From: JAFAHD01 sp963772515
GTDB lineage: Bacteria > Vulcanimicrobiota > Vulcanimicrobiia > Eremiobacterales > Eremiobacteraceae
Assembly: GCA_963772515.1 (NCBI GenBank)
Contig: CAVYXC010000002.1
Span: forward strand, 682,001-746,000
DNA length: 64,000 nt
Reading direction: 5' to 3'
Part shown: positions 47,151-54,761 of the stretch, in pieces
How the letters are laid out: the number at the start of each line of letters is the position of its first letter
How positions within the stretch are numbered: position 1 is the stretch's first letter
The notes under the pieces: model-generated
The model's database searches: none
What the model was told of the DNA's origin: nothing
Seen by the model: only the letters and a program-made list of their open reading frames with translations
Made by a program: the position numbers and the translations under genes

Positions 47151-47560
47151 TGAGCCACCGAGGCGACGGCCACCGGCCGCGGCTTGGCTACCACTTCGTC
47201 AGCCTCGAGGATGACCGTCGCGACGGCATTCGTGCGGCTATGCGAGATGGTCAGGTGCATGCGGCTCACGCCGCGCAGCGCGGTGAGCCGCTCGGCGCCG
47301 CCGGACAGAGCGACGTATGGCTTACCGCTGCGCTCGTGCCGGACGCCGACCTGGCGCCATGGGATGGCGTGGCCGAAGGCCTTGCGCGTCGCTTCTTTCG
47401 CAGCGAACGCGCCGGCGAGCCGCTCTGCGAAGTGACGATGGCGCAGCGCGTGCGCGACCTCCTCAGCCGTGAACACCTTGCGCGCGAAACGCGCCAGCTT
47501 GTCGGGCGCGAACTTAAAGCGCTCGACTTCGGCGACGTCCATTCCCAATCCGATGATCAT
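47147..47560 (-). CDS. acpS: Holo-[acyl-carrier-protein] synthase
   Basis: A 137-residue phosphopantetheinyl transferase: GLGMDVAEVERF, VFTAEEVAHAL, RLAGAFAAKEATRKAFG and ISHSRTNAVATVI. It transfers 4'-phosphopantetheine to ACP. ATG at 47560 is the standard start; a longer reading into the divergent gene is rejected. Confidence 0.95.
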   Translation of the reverse strand: MIIGLGMDVAEVERFKFAPDKLARFARKVFTAEEVAHALRHRHFAERLAGAFAAKEATRKAFGHAIPWRQVGVRHERSGKPYVALSGGAERLTALRGVSRMHLTISHSRTNAVATVILEADEVVAKPRPVAVASVAQ

Positions 47561-47626
47561 GTCGTGTTGACTCCGGCGTGCGTCGTTGCGGAGGAGTTCG
47601 CGGCGCGCGGTGGAAAATCCAAAGCC

Positions 47627-48157
47627 GTGGAAAAGATCGGGCTCGTGCCCATCAACACGGTCGCCGCGGAATTCTGCGAACGCCTCGCTCCATGTCTCGA
47701 GGAGCGTTTCCTGCACAAGTTCGCAATCGAAAAGCCGCTCACCCTCTCACCGTCGCTCGCCAACGCCACGCGCCATCAGTATTTTCTCACCACCGTCTTC
47801 AATAAGATGACGGGCGCCGCGCCGAACCGCGACGGTTTCCTGCTCGGGATCATCGCCGACGATCTGTACAAGACGTCGCATAGTTTTATCTTCGGCGACG
47901 CGAGCGACACCGACCGCATCGCGGTCGTGTCGACGTTCCGCTTGCGGCCGGAGTTCTACAACGACAAGCCCGACGACGTCGTGCTTTTCAACCGGACGCT
48001 TAAGGAATGCGTGCACGCGCTTGGCCACGCCTTCGGGCTCAAGCATTGCTACAACGCCCGCTGCGCGATGTATTACAGCCACTCCGTGTACGACACCGAC
48101 GGCAAGCAGAACTATTTCTGCGACACCTGCGACAAACGCCTACGCGCCAACCGCTGA
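47627..48157 (+). CDS. Archaemetzincin-like protein with altered catalytic motif
   Basis: About 176 residues, the family's usual size. KIGLVPINTV fits the opening and the C-terminal zinc signature is nearly complete: HALGHAFGLKHC, four residues later CAMYYSHS, and FCDTC. The known motif is HExxHxxGxxHC; here the general-base Glu is Ala (H130-A131-L-G-H134). All three His ligands and the structural zinc cysteines are kept. It is probably not a normal peptidase. GTG at 47627 is chosen as start with little support; GTG at 47564 is possible. Confidence 0.85.
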   Translation: MEKIGLVPINTVAAEFCERLAPCLEERFLHKFAIEKPLTLSPSLANATRHQYFLTTVFNKMTGAAPNRDGFLLGIIADDLYKTSHSFIFGDASDTDRIAVVSTFRLRPEFYNDKPDDVVLFNRTLKECVHALGHAFGLKHCYNARCAMYYSHSVYDTDGKQNYFCDTCDKRLRANR

Positions 48158-48163
48158 CGCGGT

Positions 48164-48334
48164 GTGAAAGAACTCCGCGGACTCTGGCTGTTCGGCGTGA
48201 TCCTCGCGGTCGTGCTCTTCATCGTGCTGCAGAGCATGCTCGGATTCTCGTGGGACGCATGGACGGTCGGGTTCATCGTCATCGCCCTCGTCTGGATCCT
48301 GTTCCAGTGGTATCGCCGCTACCCGCGCGGCTGA
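48164..48334 (+). CDS. Small two-helix membrane protein
   Basis: A 56-residue protein, GTG start 6 bases after the archaemetzincin-like stop, with two membrane helices (LFGVILAVVLFIVLQSML and GFIVIALVWILFQW) and a basic RRYPRG end. It overlaps the end of the NUDIX gene on the opposite strand by 16 bases. It is likely co-transcribed with the metzincin-like gene and could anchor it (inference). Confidence 0.6.
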   Translation: MKELRGLWLFGVILAVVLFIVLQSMLGFSWDAWTVGFIVIALVWILFQWYRRYPRG

Positions 48335-48879
48335 ACGCGGCGCGCCCAGGCGAGCGCGATCTGCGTCTTCGCGTCCGGCAGCTCATCGCGCTCCACCATC
48401 GCCCACGCGTCTTCGACACGCATGATCTCGACGTCGATCGACTCGTTGGCTTCGGGCTGCGGAGCGCCCGGCGTCAGGCCCTCGGCGACGAATAGGTGCA
48501 GCAGTTCGCTGCAGAAACCAGGCGCGCTGTAGAAGGACCACAGGCGGCGGATGCGCTCGCAACGGAAGCCGGTCTCTTCGAGCAATTCGCGGCGGGCGCA
48601 GACTTCCGGGTCCTCACCGAGCTCGAGTTTCCCGGCTGGAACTTCTAGCAGCGTGCGCGCGGTCGCGGGGCGATACTGGCGGACGAGGACGATCGTCTCG
48701 GGCTGCGGCTGCGCGATGATGCAAACGCCGCCGTTGTGTTCGACGATCTCGAACTTCGAGGTGTGCCCATTGGGCAGTCGCACGTCGTCCACGCGCACGT
48801 TGAGCACGCGGCCTTCGTAGATGCGGCGGGTCCCAACGACGTCGGTCACGAAAACGTCGTTCAATACGCCTTCCCCCAT
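48319..48879 (-). CDS. ADP-ribose pyrophosphatase (NUDIX)
   Basis: A 186-residue NUDIX hydrolase of the ADP-ribose type. The NUDIX box begins GKLELGEDPE and ends RRELLEETGF, with VPA just before and SPG-like SAPGFCSE after it. ADP-ribose pyrophosphatases of about this length have the same IVLVRQYRPA entry. It is divergent from the thiolase gene. Confidence 0.9.
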   Translation of the reverse strand: MGEGVLNDVFVTDVVGTRRIYEGRVLNVRVDDVRLPNGHTSKFEIVEHNGGVCIIAQPQPETIVLVRQYRPATARTLLEVPAGKLELGEDPEVCARRELLEETGFRCERIRRLWSFYSAPGFCSELLHLFVAEGLTPGAPQPEANESIDVEIMRVEDAWAMVERDELPDAKTQIALAWARRVQPRG

Positions 48880-48905
48880 CTCCTAAGGATATCGAAAAAG
48901 ACGCC

Positions 48906-50120
48906 ATGCGCGAAGTCGTCATCGCTGCTGCGGCACGCACCCCGATCGGCCGGTACGGGGGCGCGTTGCGCCATGTCCGGCCGGACGATATGTCGGCCGT
49001 CGTATTGAAGGAGCTGGCGCGGCGCGCCGACCTCGACCCGGCGGACATCGAAGACGTCGTGTGGGGCTGCAGCAACCAGGCCGGCGAGGACAATCGCAAC
49101 GTCGCGCGCATGTCGGTGCTCGCCGCAGGTTTCCCAGAATCGGTCGCAGGGGCGACGATCAACCGCTTATGCGGTTCAGGTTTGCAGGCGATCAACTTCG
49201 CGGCGCAGGCGATCGCCGCAGACACGGGCGAGATATTCCTCGCGGGCGGCGTCGAAAGCATGACCCGTGCACCGTACGTCATGCCCAAACCGGAAACAGA
49301 ATTCGCGCGCATGCCGCAGCTGTACGACACCACGCTCGGCGCCCGCATGTACAATCCGGTTCTGACGCAGCGCGGCTATCCGCCGATCTCGATGGGCGAG
49401 ACGGCCGAGAACGTCGCCGAGCGATACCGCATCGGACGCCAGGAACAAGACGAGTTCGCACTTGCCAGCCAGCAAAAGACGGGCGCGGCGCAGCGCAGCG
49501 GCGCTTTCGCGGCCGAGCTGATCGGCGTACCGTTGCCGCGCAACGGCAAGCCGGCAAAAGACGCCAAGCCTGAGATTTTCTTAGAGGATGAGCATCCTCG
49601 CCCGGATACGACGATGGAGCAGCTCGCCAAGCTCAAGCCCGCATTTCGCGAAGGCGGCACGGTGACCGCGGGCAACTCGAGCGGCATCAACGATGGCGCG
49701 GCCGGTGTGGTGCTCATGGCTGCGGACGAAGCCGTGCGCCGCGGCGTCACGCCGCTTGCTCGCATCGTCACGAGCGCGGTCGCCGGCGTCGATCCCAACT
49801 TCATGGGCCTTGGCCCGATCCCGGCGACGCAGAAGGCGCTCGTACGAGCGGGCTTGCGCATCGACGACATCGATCTCATCGAGCTCAATGAGGCGTTCGC
49901 ATCGCAGTCCATCGCGTGCGTGCGCGAACTCGAGCTGCCGCCGGAACGAGTCAACGTGAATGGCGGCGCGATCGCGCTCGGGCATCCGCTGGGCTGCAGC
50001 GGAGCGCGGATCCTTGTCACGTTGCTCCACGCGATGCACACGCGCGGGGCGAAGCGCGGCATCGCGACCATGTGCATCGGCGTGGGCCAGGGAATCGCGA
50101 CCATCATCGAACGTATGTAA
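48906..50120 (+). CDS. Thiolase (acetyl-CoA acyltransferase)
   Basis: A 404-residue thiolase: nucleophile Cys in INRLCGSGLQAI, GGVESMTRAP, NGGAIALGHPLGCSGAR with the catalytic His, and CIGVGQGIA with the second Cys (usual form CIGGGQG). It either degrades 3-ketoacyl-CoA or condenses acetyl-CoA; the sequence does not decide. The close match to PcaF/FadA-type lengths suggests beta-oxidation or aromatic degradation. The aldehyde dehydrogenase follows after 19 bases. Confidence 0.93.
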   Translation: MREVVIAAAARTPIGRYGGALRHVRPDDMSAVVLKELARRADLDPADIEDVVWGCSNQAGEDNRNVARMSVLAAGFPESVAGATINRLCGSGLQAINFAAQAIAADTGEIFLAGGVESMTRAPYVMPKPETEFARMPQLYDTTLGARMYNPVLTQRGYPPISMGETAENVAERYRIGRQEQDEFALASQQKTGAAQRSGAFAAELIGVPLPRNGKPAKDAKPEIFLEDEHPRPDTTMEQLAKLKPAFREGGTVTAGNSSGINDGAAGVVLMAADEAVRRGVTPLARIVTSAVAGVDPNFMGLGPIPATQKALVRAGLRIDDIDLIELNEAFASQSIACVRELELPPERVNVNGGAIALGHPLGCSGARILVTLLHAMHTRGAKRGIATMCIGVGQGIATIIERM

Positions 50121-50139
50121 GCCGTCTTAGGAGAAGTAC

Positions 50140-51624
50140 ATGGCAACGACCCTTGGATCCACGACCTACGATCTGCTCATCAACGGACATTCGGTCAAAG
50201 CGGCCAGCGGCCAGACATTCGCGGCGATCAACCCCGCGACCAACGAGAAGATCGCCGACGTCGCCAGTGCCGGCATCCACGATGCCGACGCAGCGGTGGA
50301 TGCGGCGCGCAAGGCGCTCGACGGCAAGTGGTCCACCATGGCGCCCGCGCGGCGCGCGCGCGTGCTGTTCAAGATCGCCGAACTCATTGGCGACCGCATC
50401 GACGATCTCGCCCATATGGAAGTGCTCAACAGCGGCAAGACGATCGCCGGCGCGAAGGCGGAGATCGGCCAGGTCATCGAGGATTTCGAGTTCTATGGCG
50501 GCGCAGTCACCAAGCTGACGGGCACCACTATTCCTGCGCCGCCGAATTTCTTCAATTATACGCTCAAAGAGCCGGTCGGCGTCTGCGCGCAGATCATCCC
50601 GTGGAATTATCCGCTGCTGATGGCCTCCTGGAAGGTCGCGCCGGCGCTCGCGGCCGGCTGCACGATCGTCCTCAAACCGGCCAGCCCGACGCCGATCACC
50701 GCTCTGATGCTCGGTCAGATCTGCATCGAAGCGGGCTGCCCGCACGGCGTCGTCAACGTGTTGCCGGGACCCGGTGCGACCATCGGCGCGCATCTCGCAT
50801 CGCATCCAGGGGTCGACAAGATCGCCTTCACCGGCGAGACGTCGACAGGGCGCACGATCATGGAGTTGGCGGCCGGCACCATCAAACGCGTCACCCTTGA
50901 GCTGGGCGGCAAGTCGCCGTGCCTCGTCTTCGAAGACGCCGACGTCGATGCCGCGGTGGCCGGCGCGCTGCATGCCATCTTCTATAATGCGGGCCAATCG
51001 TGCGATGCCCGTTCGCGCATTTTGCTGCACGAGCGCGTCTACGAAGATTTCATGCACAAGTTCGTCGCGAAGGCCAAGGCGCTCGTGGTGGGCGATCCAC
51101 TCGACCCGGCCACGCACGTCGGCGCGATCATCTCCAGGAAGCAGCTCGAGAAGATCGAGGGCTACGTCGGCATCGGCGCCCAAGAAGGTGCGACGATCGC
51201 ATGCGGCGGCACGCGGCCCGACGGCGCGCTCGCAAAAGGCAACTTCCTGTTCCCCACCGTGCTCGACAAGGTCACGCCCGCGATGCGCGTTGCGCAAGAA
51301 GAGATTTTCGGTCCGGTCGCGGTCGTCACGACGTTCAAGGATGAAGCCGAGGCGCTGGCCATCGGCAACGATTCGATCTACGGGCTGGCCGCGTCGGTGT
51401 GGACGCGCGACGCCGGTCGCGCGCAGCGAGTCGCGAGCAAGCTCAAGGCGGGCGGCGTCGCGATCAACTCGCCGGTCTCGATCATGCCGGGGGTGCCGTT
51501 CGGCGGTTACAAACAGTCAGGCTACGGGCGCGAGCTGGCGATGCAGACGCTCGACCTGTACACCGAGACCAAAGGCGTGGTCATGTACACGGGCGCGAAG
51601 GCGATCGAACTCTTCAAGGTCTGA
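50140..51624 (+). CDS. Aldehyde dehydrogenase (betaine/aminobutyraldehyde-like)
   Basis: A 494-residue enzyme with IIPWNYPLLMASWK, the Glu in TLELGGKSPC, nucleophile Cys in YNAGQSCDARSR, QEEIFGPVAVV and FGGYKQSGYGREL. Closest in character to betaine-aldehyde and gamma-aminobutyraldehyde dehydrogenases. A GGAG site precedes the ATG. It shares direction with the thiolase and ends just before a hairpin repeat. Confidence 0.93.
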   Translation: MATTLGSTTYDLLINGHSVKAASGQTFAAINPATNEKIADVASAGIHDADAAVDAARKALDGKWSTMAPARRARVLFKIAELIGDRIDDLAHMEVLNSGKTIAGAKAEIGQVIEDFEFYGGAVTKLTGTTIPAPPNFFNYTLKEPVGVCAQIIPWNYPLLMASWKVAPALAAGCTIVLKPASPTPITALMLGQICIEAGCPHGVVNVLPGPGATIGAHLASHPGVDKIAFTGETSTGRTIMELAAGTIKRVTLELGGKSPCLVFEDADVDAAVAGALHAIFYNAGQSCDARSRILLHERVYEDFMHKFVAKAKALVVGDPLDPATHVGAIISRKQLEKIEGYVGIGAQEGATIACGGTRPDGALAKGNFLFPTVLDKVTPAMRVAQEEIFGPVAVVTTFKDEAEALAIGNDSIYGLAASVWTRDAGRAQRVASKLKAGGVAINSPVSIMPGVPFGGYKQSGYGRELAMQTLDLYTETKGVVMYTGAKAIELFKV

Positions 51625-51640
51625 AGCTCACGACGTTTGT

Positions 51641-51664
51641 AGCGGTCGAATTTATTCGACCGCT
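51641..51664 (+). repeat. Dispersed hairpin repeat, copy 2
   Basis: A perfect 11-bp stem (AGCGGTCGAAT with ATTCGACCGCT) and a 2-base TT loop. It sits between the convergent aldehyde dehydrogenase and the 35-residue gene, one base from the latter's stop. No T run follows, so terminator activity is uncertain. Confidence 0.85.
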
Positions 51665-51665
51665 G

Positions 51666-51773
51666 TTACGTGCGCCTGCGCGCTCGTAGCCAGCGCAGCA
51701 CGGCCCCGGTCAAGAACGCGGCGATGACCACACCTGCACCCGCCGCGACGGCCGCCCACGCTGTCGCGGTCAC
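51666..51773 (-). CDS. 35-residue single-helix membrane protein
   Basis: The GTG overlaps the upstream stop as GTGA and reads VTATAWAAVAAGAGVVIAAF (Val read as Met at the start), then LTGAVLRWLRARRRT and TAA. It has one membrane helix and a strongly basic cytoplasmic end. The overlap and the sensible topology support it; short length keeps confidence moderate. Last gene of the acyl-CoA synthetase run. Confidence 0.45.
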   Translation of the reverse strand: MTATAWAAVAAGAGVVIAAFLTGAVLRWLRARRRT

Positions 51774-52417
51774 CCGACGAGATCGGCGACGATGCGATTG
51801 CTCAGCCGTTCGATGACCGCGACCTCGTCGGCGGTCTGGCCGATCGCCGCATCGAGCGACGCAGCGCCCGTGACGCCGTTGACCGACACCACCATGACGT
51901 AGAACCTGTCCGGCTGCGCGAAGAGCGGCTCGACGTGGACGTCGCGCTGCGTGCCGTCGTCCGCCGTGAAGAGGTAGCGTACGCAGGCGTGGGTGCAGTG
52001 TCCGGCGATCTCATCCCAGCCGGGTTCGGGCGGTGCGTGCGCACGCAGTACTGACGCCGGGTTCACGCCCTCGAGCGCTTGGACCGTGCCGGTGGCCTCG
52101 ACGCGGACGCGATACGGCGCCGCCATATCGACGATCGGTGCGGCGATGCGCACGTCGTTGCGCAGCCGCTCGATCGCCGACACCGCGACGTGCGCGCTGT
52201 TCTCAGACGCTTCGATGTGCGTCTGGTCGACGACAAGCGCGCGTCCTTGCACCGGATCGCTGAACAACACGCCGGTCGGGATCTGCGTGAGTGATGGATA
52301 GTCGCGATGCAGCTCGCGCAGCAGGTCGCCTTGCATGCCGGCTGTGAGCGGCTGGCTGACGGTGTTGCGGTACAGCCCGAGCGAGATCTTGGTGAAGGCA
52401 AACGGTGCGAGTTTGAT
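51770..52417 (-). CDS. Conserved-looking protein, unknown; possible ATC start
   Basis: Up to 215 residues, no signal peptide. Coding character extends 27 codons above the first ATG (52336): KLAPFAFTKISLGLYRN and then TVSQPLTAGMQGDLL. An in-frame TGA lies above. The only codon correctly spaced from the AAAGGAA site is ATC at 52417. A central CTHACVRYLF has two cysteines. No family recognised. Gap to the tail-tube-like gene is 21 bases. ATG at 52336 remains the conservative start. Confidence 0.55.
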   Translation of the reverse strand: MKLAPFAFTKISLGLYRNTVSQPLTAGMQGDLLRELHRDYPSLTQIPTGVLFSDPVQGRALVVDQTHIEASENSAHVAVSAIERLRNDVRIAAPIVDMAAPYRVRVEATGTVQALEGVNPASVLRAHAPPEPGWDEIAGHCTHACVRYLFTADDGTQRDVHVEPLFAQPDRFYVMVVSVNGVTGAASLDAAIGQTADEVAVIERLSNRIVADLVG

Positions 52418-52438
52418 GTCGGATTCCTTTCAGCGTCG

Positions 52439-52951
52439 CTACTTCTCGAGCGTGATACTTTCGCAGCTCAGCGTCAGTTCTTCGATCGCCACGTCGCCCG
52501 GAGCCTGATTTCCGGGGGACGCCGGCGATAGAGTCGGCCCGGTGTATTTGGTCGGCCGGCAGCCGGTAAACTTGTAGGTGCGCGTCACGCCGTTGGGGAG
52601 CTTCGTGGCGATCGTCAGCGTCTTCGATGCCGCACTCGCATGCCAGTCGGCGAACTGTGTATTGCTTGTGAGGCCGCGCTTGAGCGTCACGGTCTCATAG
52701 CGCGGATGACCGGGCACATGCTGCGAAGAGACGAGCCCACTCGACCGGTAGACGGCGGTGATTCCGTTTACGCCCTCGAGCTTGAGGCCTTGGGCCTGGA
52801 CCGTGAAGTTCGACGGCGCGCGCCATGACGACGGCAGCGCGACATCCGCCGTATGGATCGGCGCGGGTGATGGAGCCGGCGGGTGCGCAGTGCCGGCCGG
52901 ATTCGCCGCGAAGACGATGAGCGCCGTCAAGATGCCAAACGCCGCCATCAT
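52439..52951 (-). CDS. Secreted phage-tail-tube (gp19/CHP02241)-like protein
   Basis: A 170-residue protein. Residues 1-22 look like a signal peptide (AAFGILTALIVFAANPAG), followed by a Pro-rich linker. The rest (about 48-170) reads as a tail-tube-fold protein: NFTVQAQGLKLEGVNGI, ETVTLKRGLTSNTQFADW, GCRPTKYTGPTLSP and VAIEELTLSCESI are the stations of the gp19-like family (compare TLKRG and PVKYSGP). No sheath, spike or baseplate gene is near, so it is not part of a visible injection machine. It overlaps the acyl-CoA synthetase stop by 4 bases. Confidence 0.7.
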   Translation of the reverse strand: MMAAFGILTALIVFAANPAGTAHPPAPSPAPIHTADVALPSSWRAPSNFTVQAQGLKLEGVNGITAVYRSSGLVSSQHVPGHPRYETVTLKRGLTSNTQFADWHASAASKTLTIATKLPNGVTRTYKFTGCRPTKYTGPTLSPASPGNQAPGDVAIEELTLSCESITLEK

Positions 52952-54594
52952 CGGCCGCCTTTCTTGGCCTGCTCGCGTTCGCGCAATTCGATGCGCCGGA
53001 TCTTGCCCGAGATCGTCTTGGGAAGCTCAGCGACGAACTCGATCTCGCGCGGATACTTGTACGGGGCGGTCAGGTTCTTGCAATGCTCCTGCAGTTCTGC
53101 GGCAAGCGCATCGGACGCGCTATAGCCGGGCGCGAGGATCACGAATGCTTTGACGACCTCGCCGCGCATCTCGTCGGGTGACGCGACGACCGCCGACTCC
53201 GCCACGGCCGGATGCTCGATGAGCGCGCTCTCGACCTCGAACGGTCCGATGCGATAGCCGGCAGAATTGATGACGTCGTCGCCGCGTCCGACGAACCAGA
53301 AATATCCATCTTCATCCACGAACGCGCGGTCGCCGGTGATGTACCAATCGCCTCGAAACGACTTGGCCATCTCCTGTGGGTTCTTCCAATATTCTTTGAA
53401 CAGTCCGACCGGACGTCTGGGCGCCACTCGCACCGCGATGTCGCCCTCCTTGCCCGTAGGGACGGGCGTGAGGTCATCCCCGATGACCGCAACCTCGAAG
53501 CCAGGCGATGGCTTGCCCATCGACCCCGGTTTGACCTCAAGCGGCGGGAAGTTGCCGCACAGCAGCACGGTCTCGGTCTGGCCGTAGCCGTCACGGATGG
53601 TCATGCCGGTATGGCGTTTCCACGTGTCGATGACTTCCGGGTTCAACGGCTCACCCGCCGCCACGCAATGGCGCAGCGCTCTTGGTTTGAAACGCTCGAG
53701 CGCTTCGAGCACTAGCATCCGATACGCGGTAGGCGGCCCGCATAACGTCGTGATCGGGTGTTCCTCGAGCAGATGCAGCGTCTGGGCGGCGGAGAACTTG
53801 CCCGTCGCGTTGTTCACGAAGATCGCGCTGCCGCACGCCCACGGTCCGAACACGCTGCTCCACGCCGCCTTCGCCCAGCCCGTGTCCGAAAGATTCCAGT
53901 GAAGGTCGTCAGGCTGCAAGTCGAGCCAGAATTTGCCTGTGATCGTGTGGCCGAGCGGATACGACACGTGCGTGTGCAGAACCATCTTCTGATTGCCGGT
54001 CGTACCCGATGTGAAATAGATGAGGCACGGATCGGACGACTTCGTGCGCGGACCGTCGAAGCTCGTCGGCCGATCCGCAAGCAGCGAGTCGTAGGCATGT
54101 GCGCCGCCCGATGCTGCGCCGAATACGATGATGTGCTTGAGCGTTGGACATTGGTCGCGCACCTCGAGCAGTTTCGCGAGATTCGCTTCGTCGACGAATG
54201 CTACCACCGCACCAGCGGTGTTGGCGCGATACACGAAATCCTTGGGCGTGAGCAGCGTGGTGCCCGGCACGGGGATGACGCCGGCGCGGATGCAGCCGAG
54301 CAATGCCTCCCACCACTCCGGGATGCGCGAGGCGACCAGCAGCGCGCGGTCGCCCGGCTGCACGCTCAGCGAGCGCAACGCGTCTGCCACGCGCGACGAC
54401 GCGTCGGCGAAATGCGCAAAGGTCAGCGTGCGCGGGTCCGCGGCCTCGCCGGTCCAGACCATCGCGATTTTGGAGCGGTCGCGCGCCCATCCGTCGATGG
54501 TGTCGGAGGCGAAGTTGTAATACTCGGGCACCTCGAGCGCGAAGCTACGCCGCGTGCTCTCGTAGTCGGTCATATTGGGCGTGCGCGCGATCAT
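52948..54594 (-). CDS. AMP-dependent acyl-CoA synthetase
   Basis: A 548-residue adenylate-forming ligase of the medium-chain acyl-CoA synthetase kind: P-loop YFTSGTTGNQKMV, DGYGQTETV, GDRAFVDEDGYFWFVGRGDD and the C-terminal Lys in PKTISGKIRRIELR. It forms acyl-CoA from acid, ATP and CoA. GGGAG upstream supports the ATG at 54594; ATG at 54573 is an alternative. It heads the operon with the tail-tube-like gene. Confidence 0.93.
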   Translation of the reverse strand: MIARTPNMTDYESTRRSFALEVPEYYNFASDTIDGWARDRSKIAMVWTGEAADPRTLTFAHFADASSRVADALRSLSVQPGDRALLVASRIPEWWEALLGCIRAGVIPVPGTTLLTPKDFVYRANTAGAVVAFVDEANLAKLLEVRDQCPTLKHIIVFGAASGGAHAYDSLLADRPTSFDGPRTKSSDPCLIYFTSGTTGNQKMVLHTHVSYPLGHTITGKFWLDLQPDDLHWNLSDTGWAKAAWSSVFGPWACGSAIFVNNATGKFSAAQTLHLLEEHPITTLCGPPTAYRMLVLEALERFKPRALRHCVAAGEPLNPEVIDTWKRHTGMTIRDGYGQTETVLLCGNFPPLEVKPGSMGKPSPGFEVAVIGDDLTPVPTGKEGDIAVRVAPRRPVGLFKEYWKNPQEMAKSFRGDWYITGDRAFVDEDGYFWFVGRGDDVINSAGYRIGPFEVESALIEHPAVAESAVVASPDEMRGEVVKAFVILAPGYSASDALAAELQEHCKNLTAPYKYPREIEFVAELPKTISGKIRRIELREREQAKKGGR

Positions 54595-54761
54595 CGGGCG
54601 TATACTCCCGCGAGGCGAAAAGAAAAGTTCAACAGAGGGATATGCCGCGTCAATCGGCTCGACCTCCGAGCCCAGAACTTCCGAAGGGCGGAGGGAATGG
54701 CCGATATCCAAAGAAAGCGGAACTCGCCATAATAGTTGTTGCGGAGGCCCACCCTTTTCGA

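Noticed and set aside
45705..47153. Long plus-strand ORF of 482 codons opposite nnr
   Set aside because: It mirrors a complete, well-recognised gene and has the Arg/Asp/Ala-rich composition of antisense in GC-rich DNA.
47150..47626. N-terminal extension of the archaemetzincin-like gene back to 47150
   Set aside because: It lies opposite acpS and reads as antisense; the family starts near the chosen GTG.
53758..54732. Plus-strand ORF of 324 codons opposite the acyl-CoA synthetase
   Set aside because: Antisense shadow; the minus-strand enzyme has all motifs.
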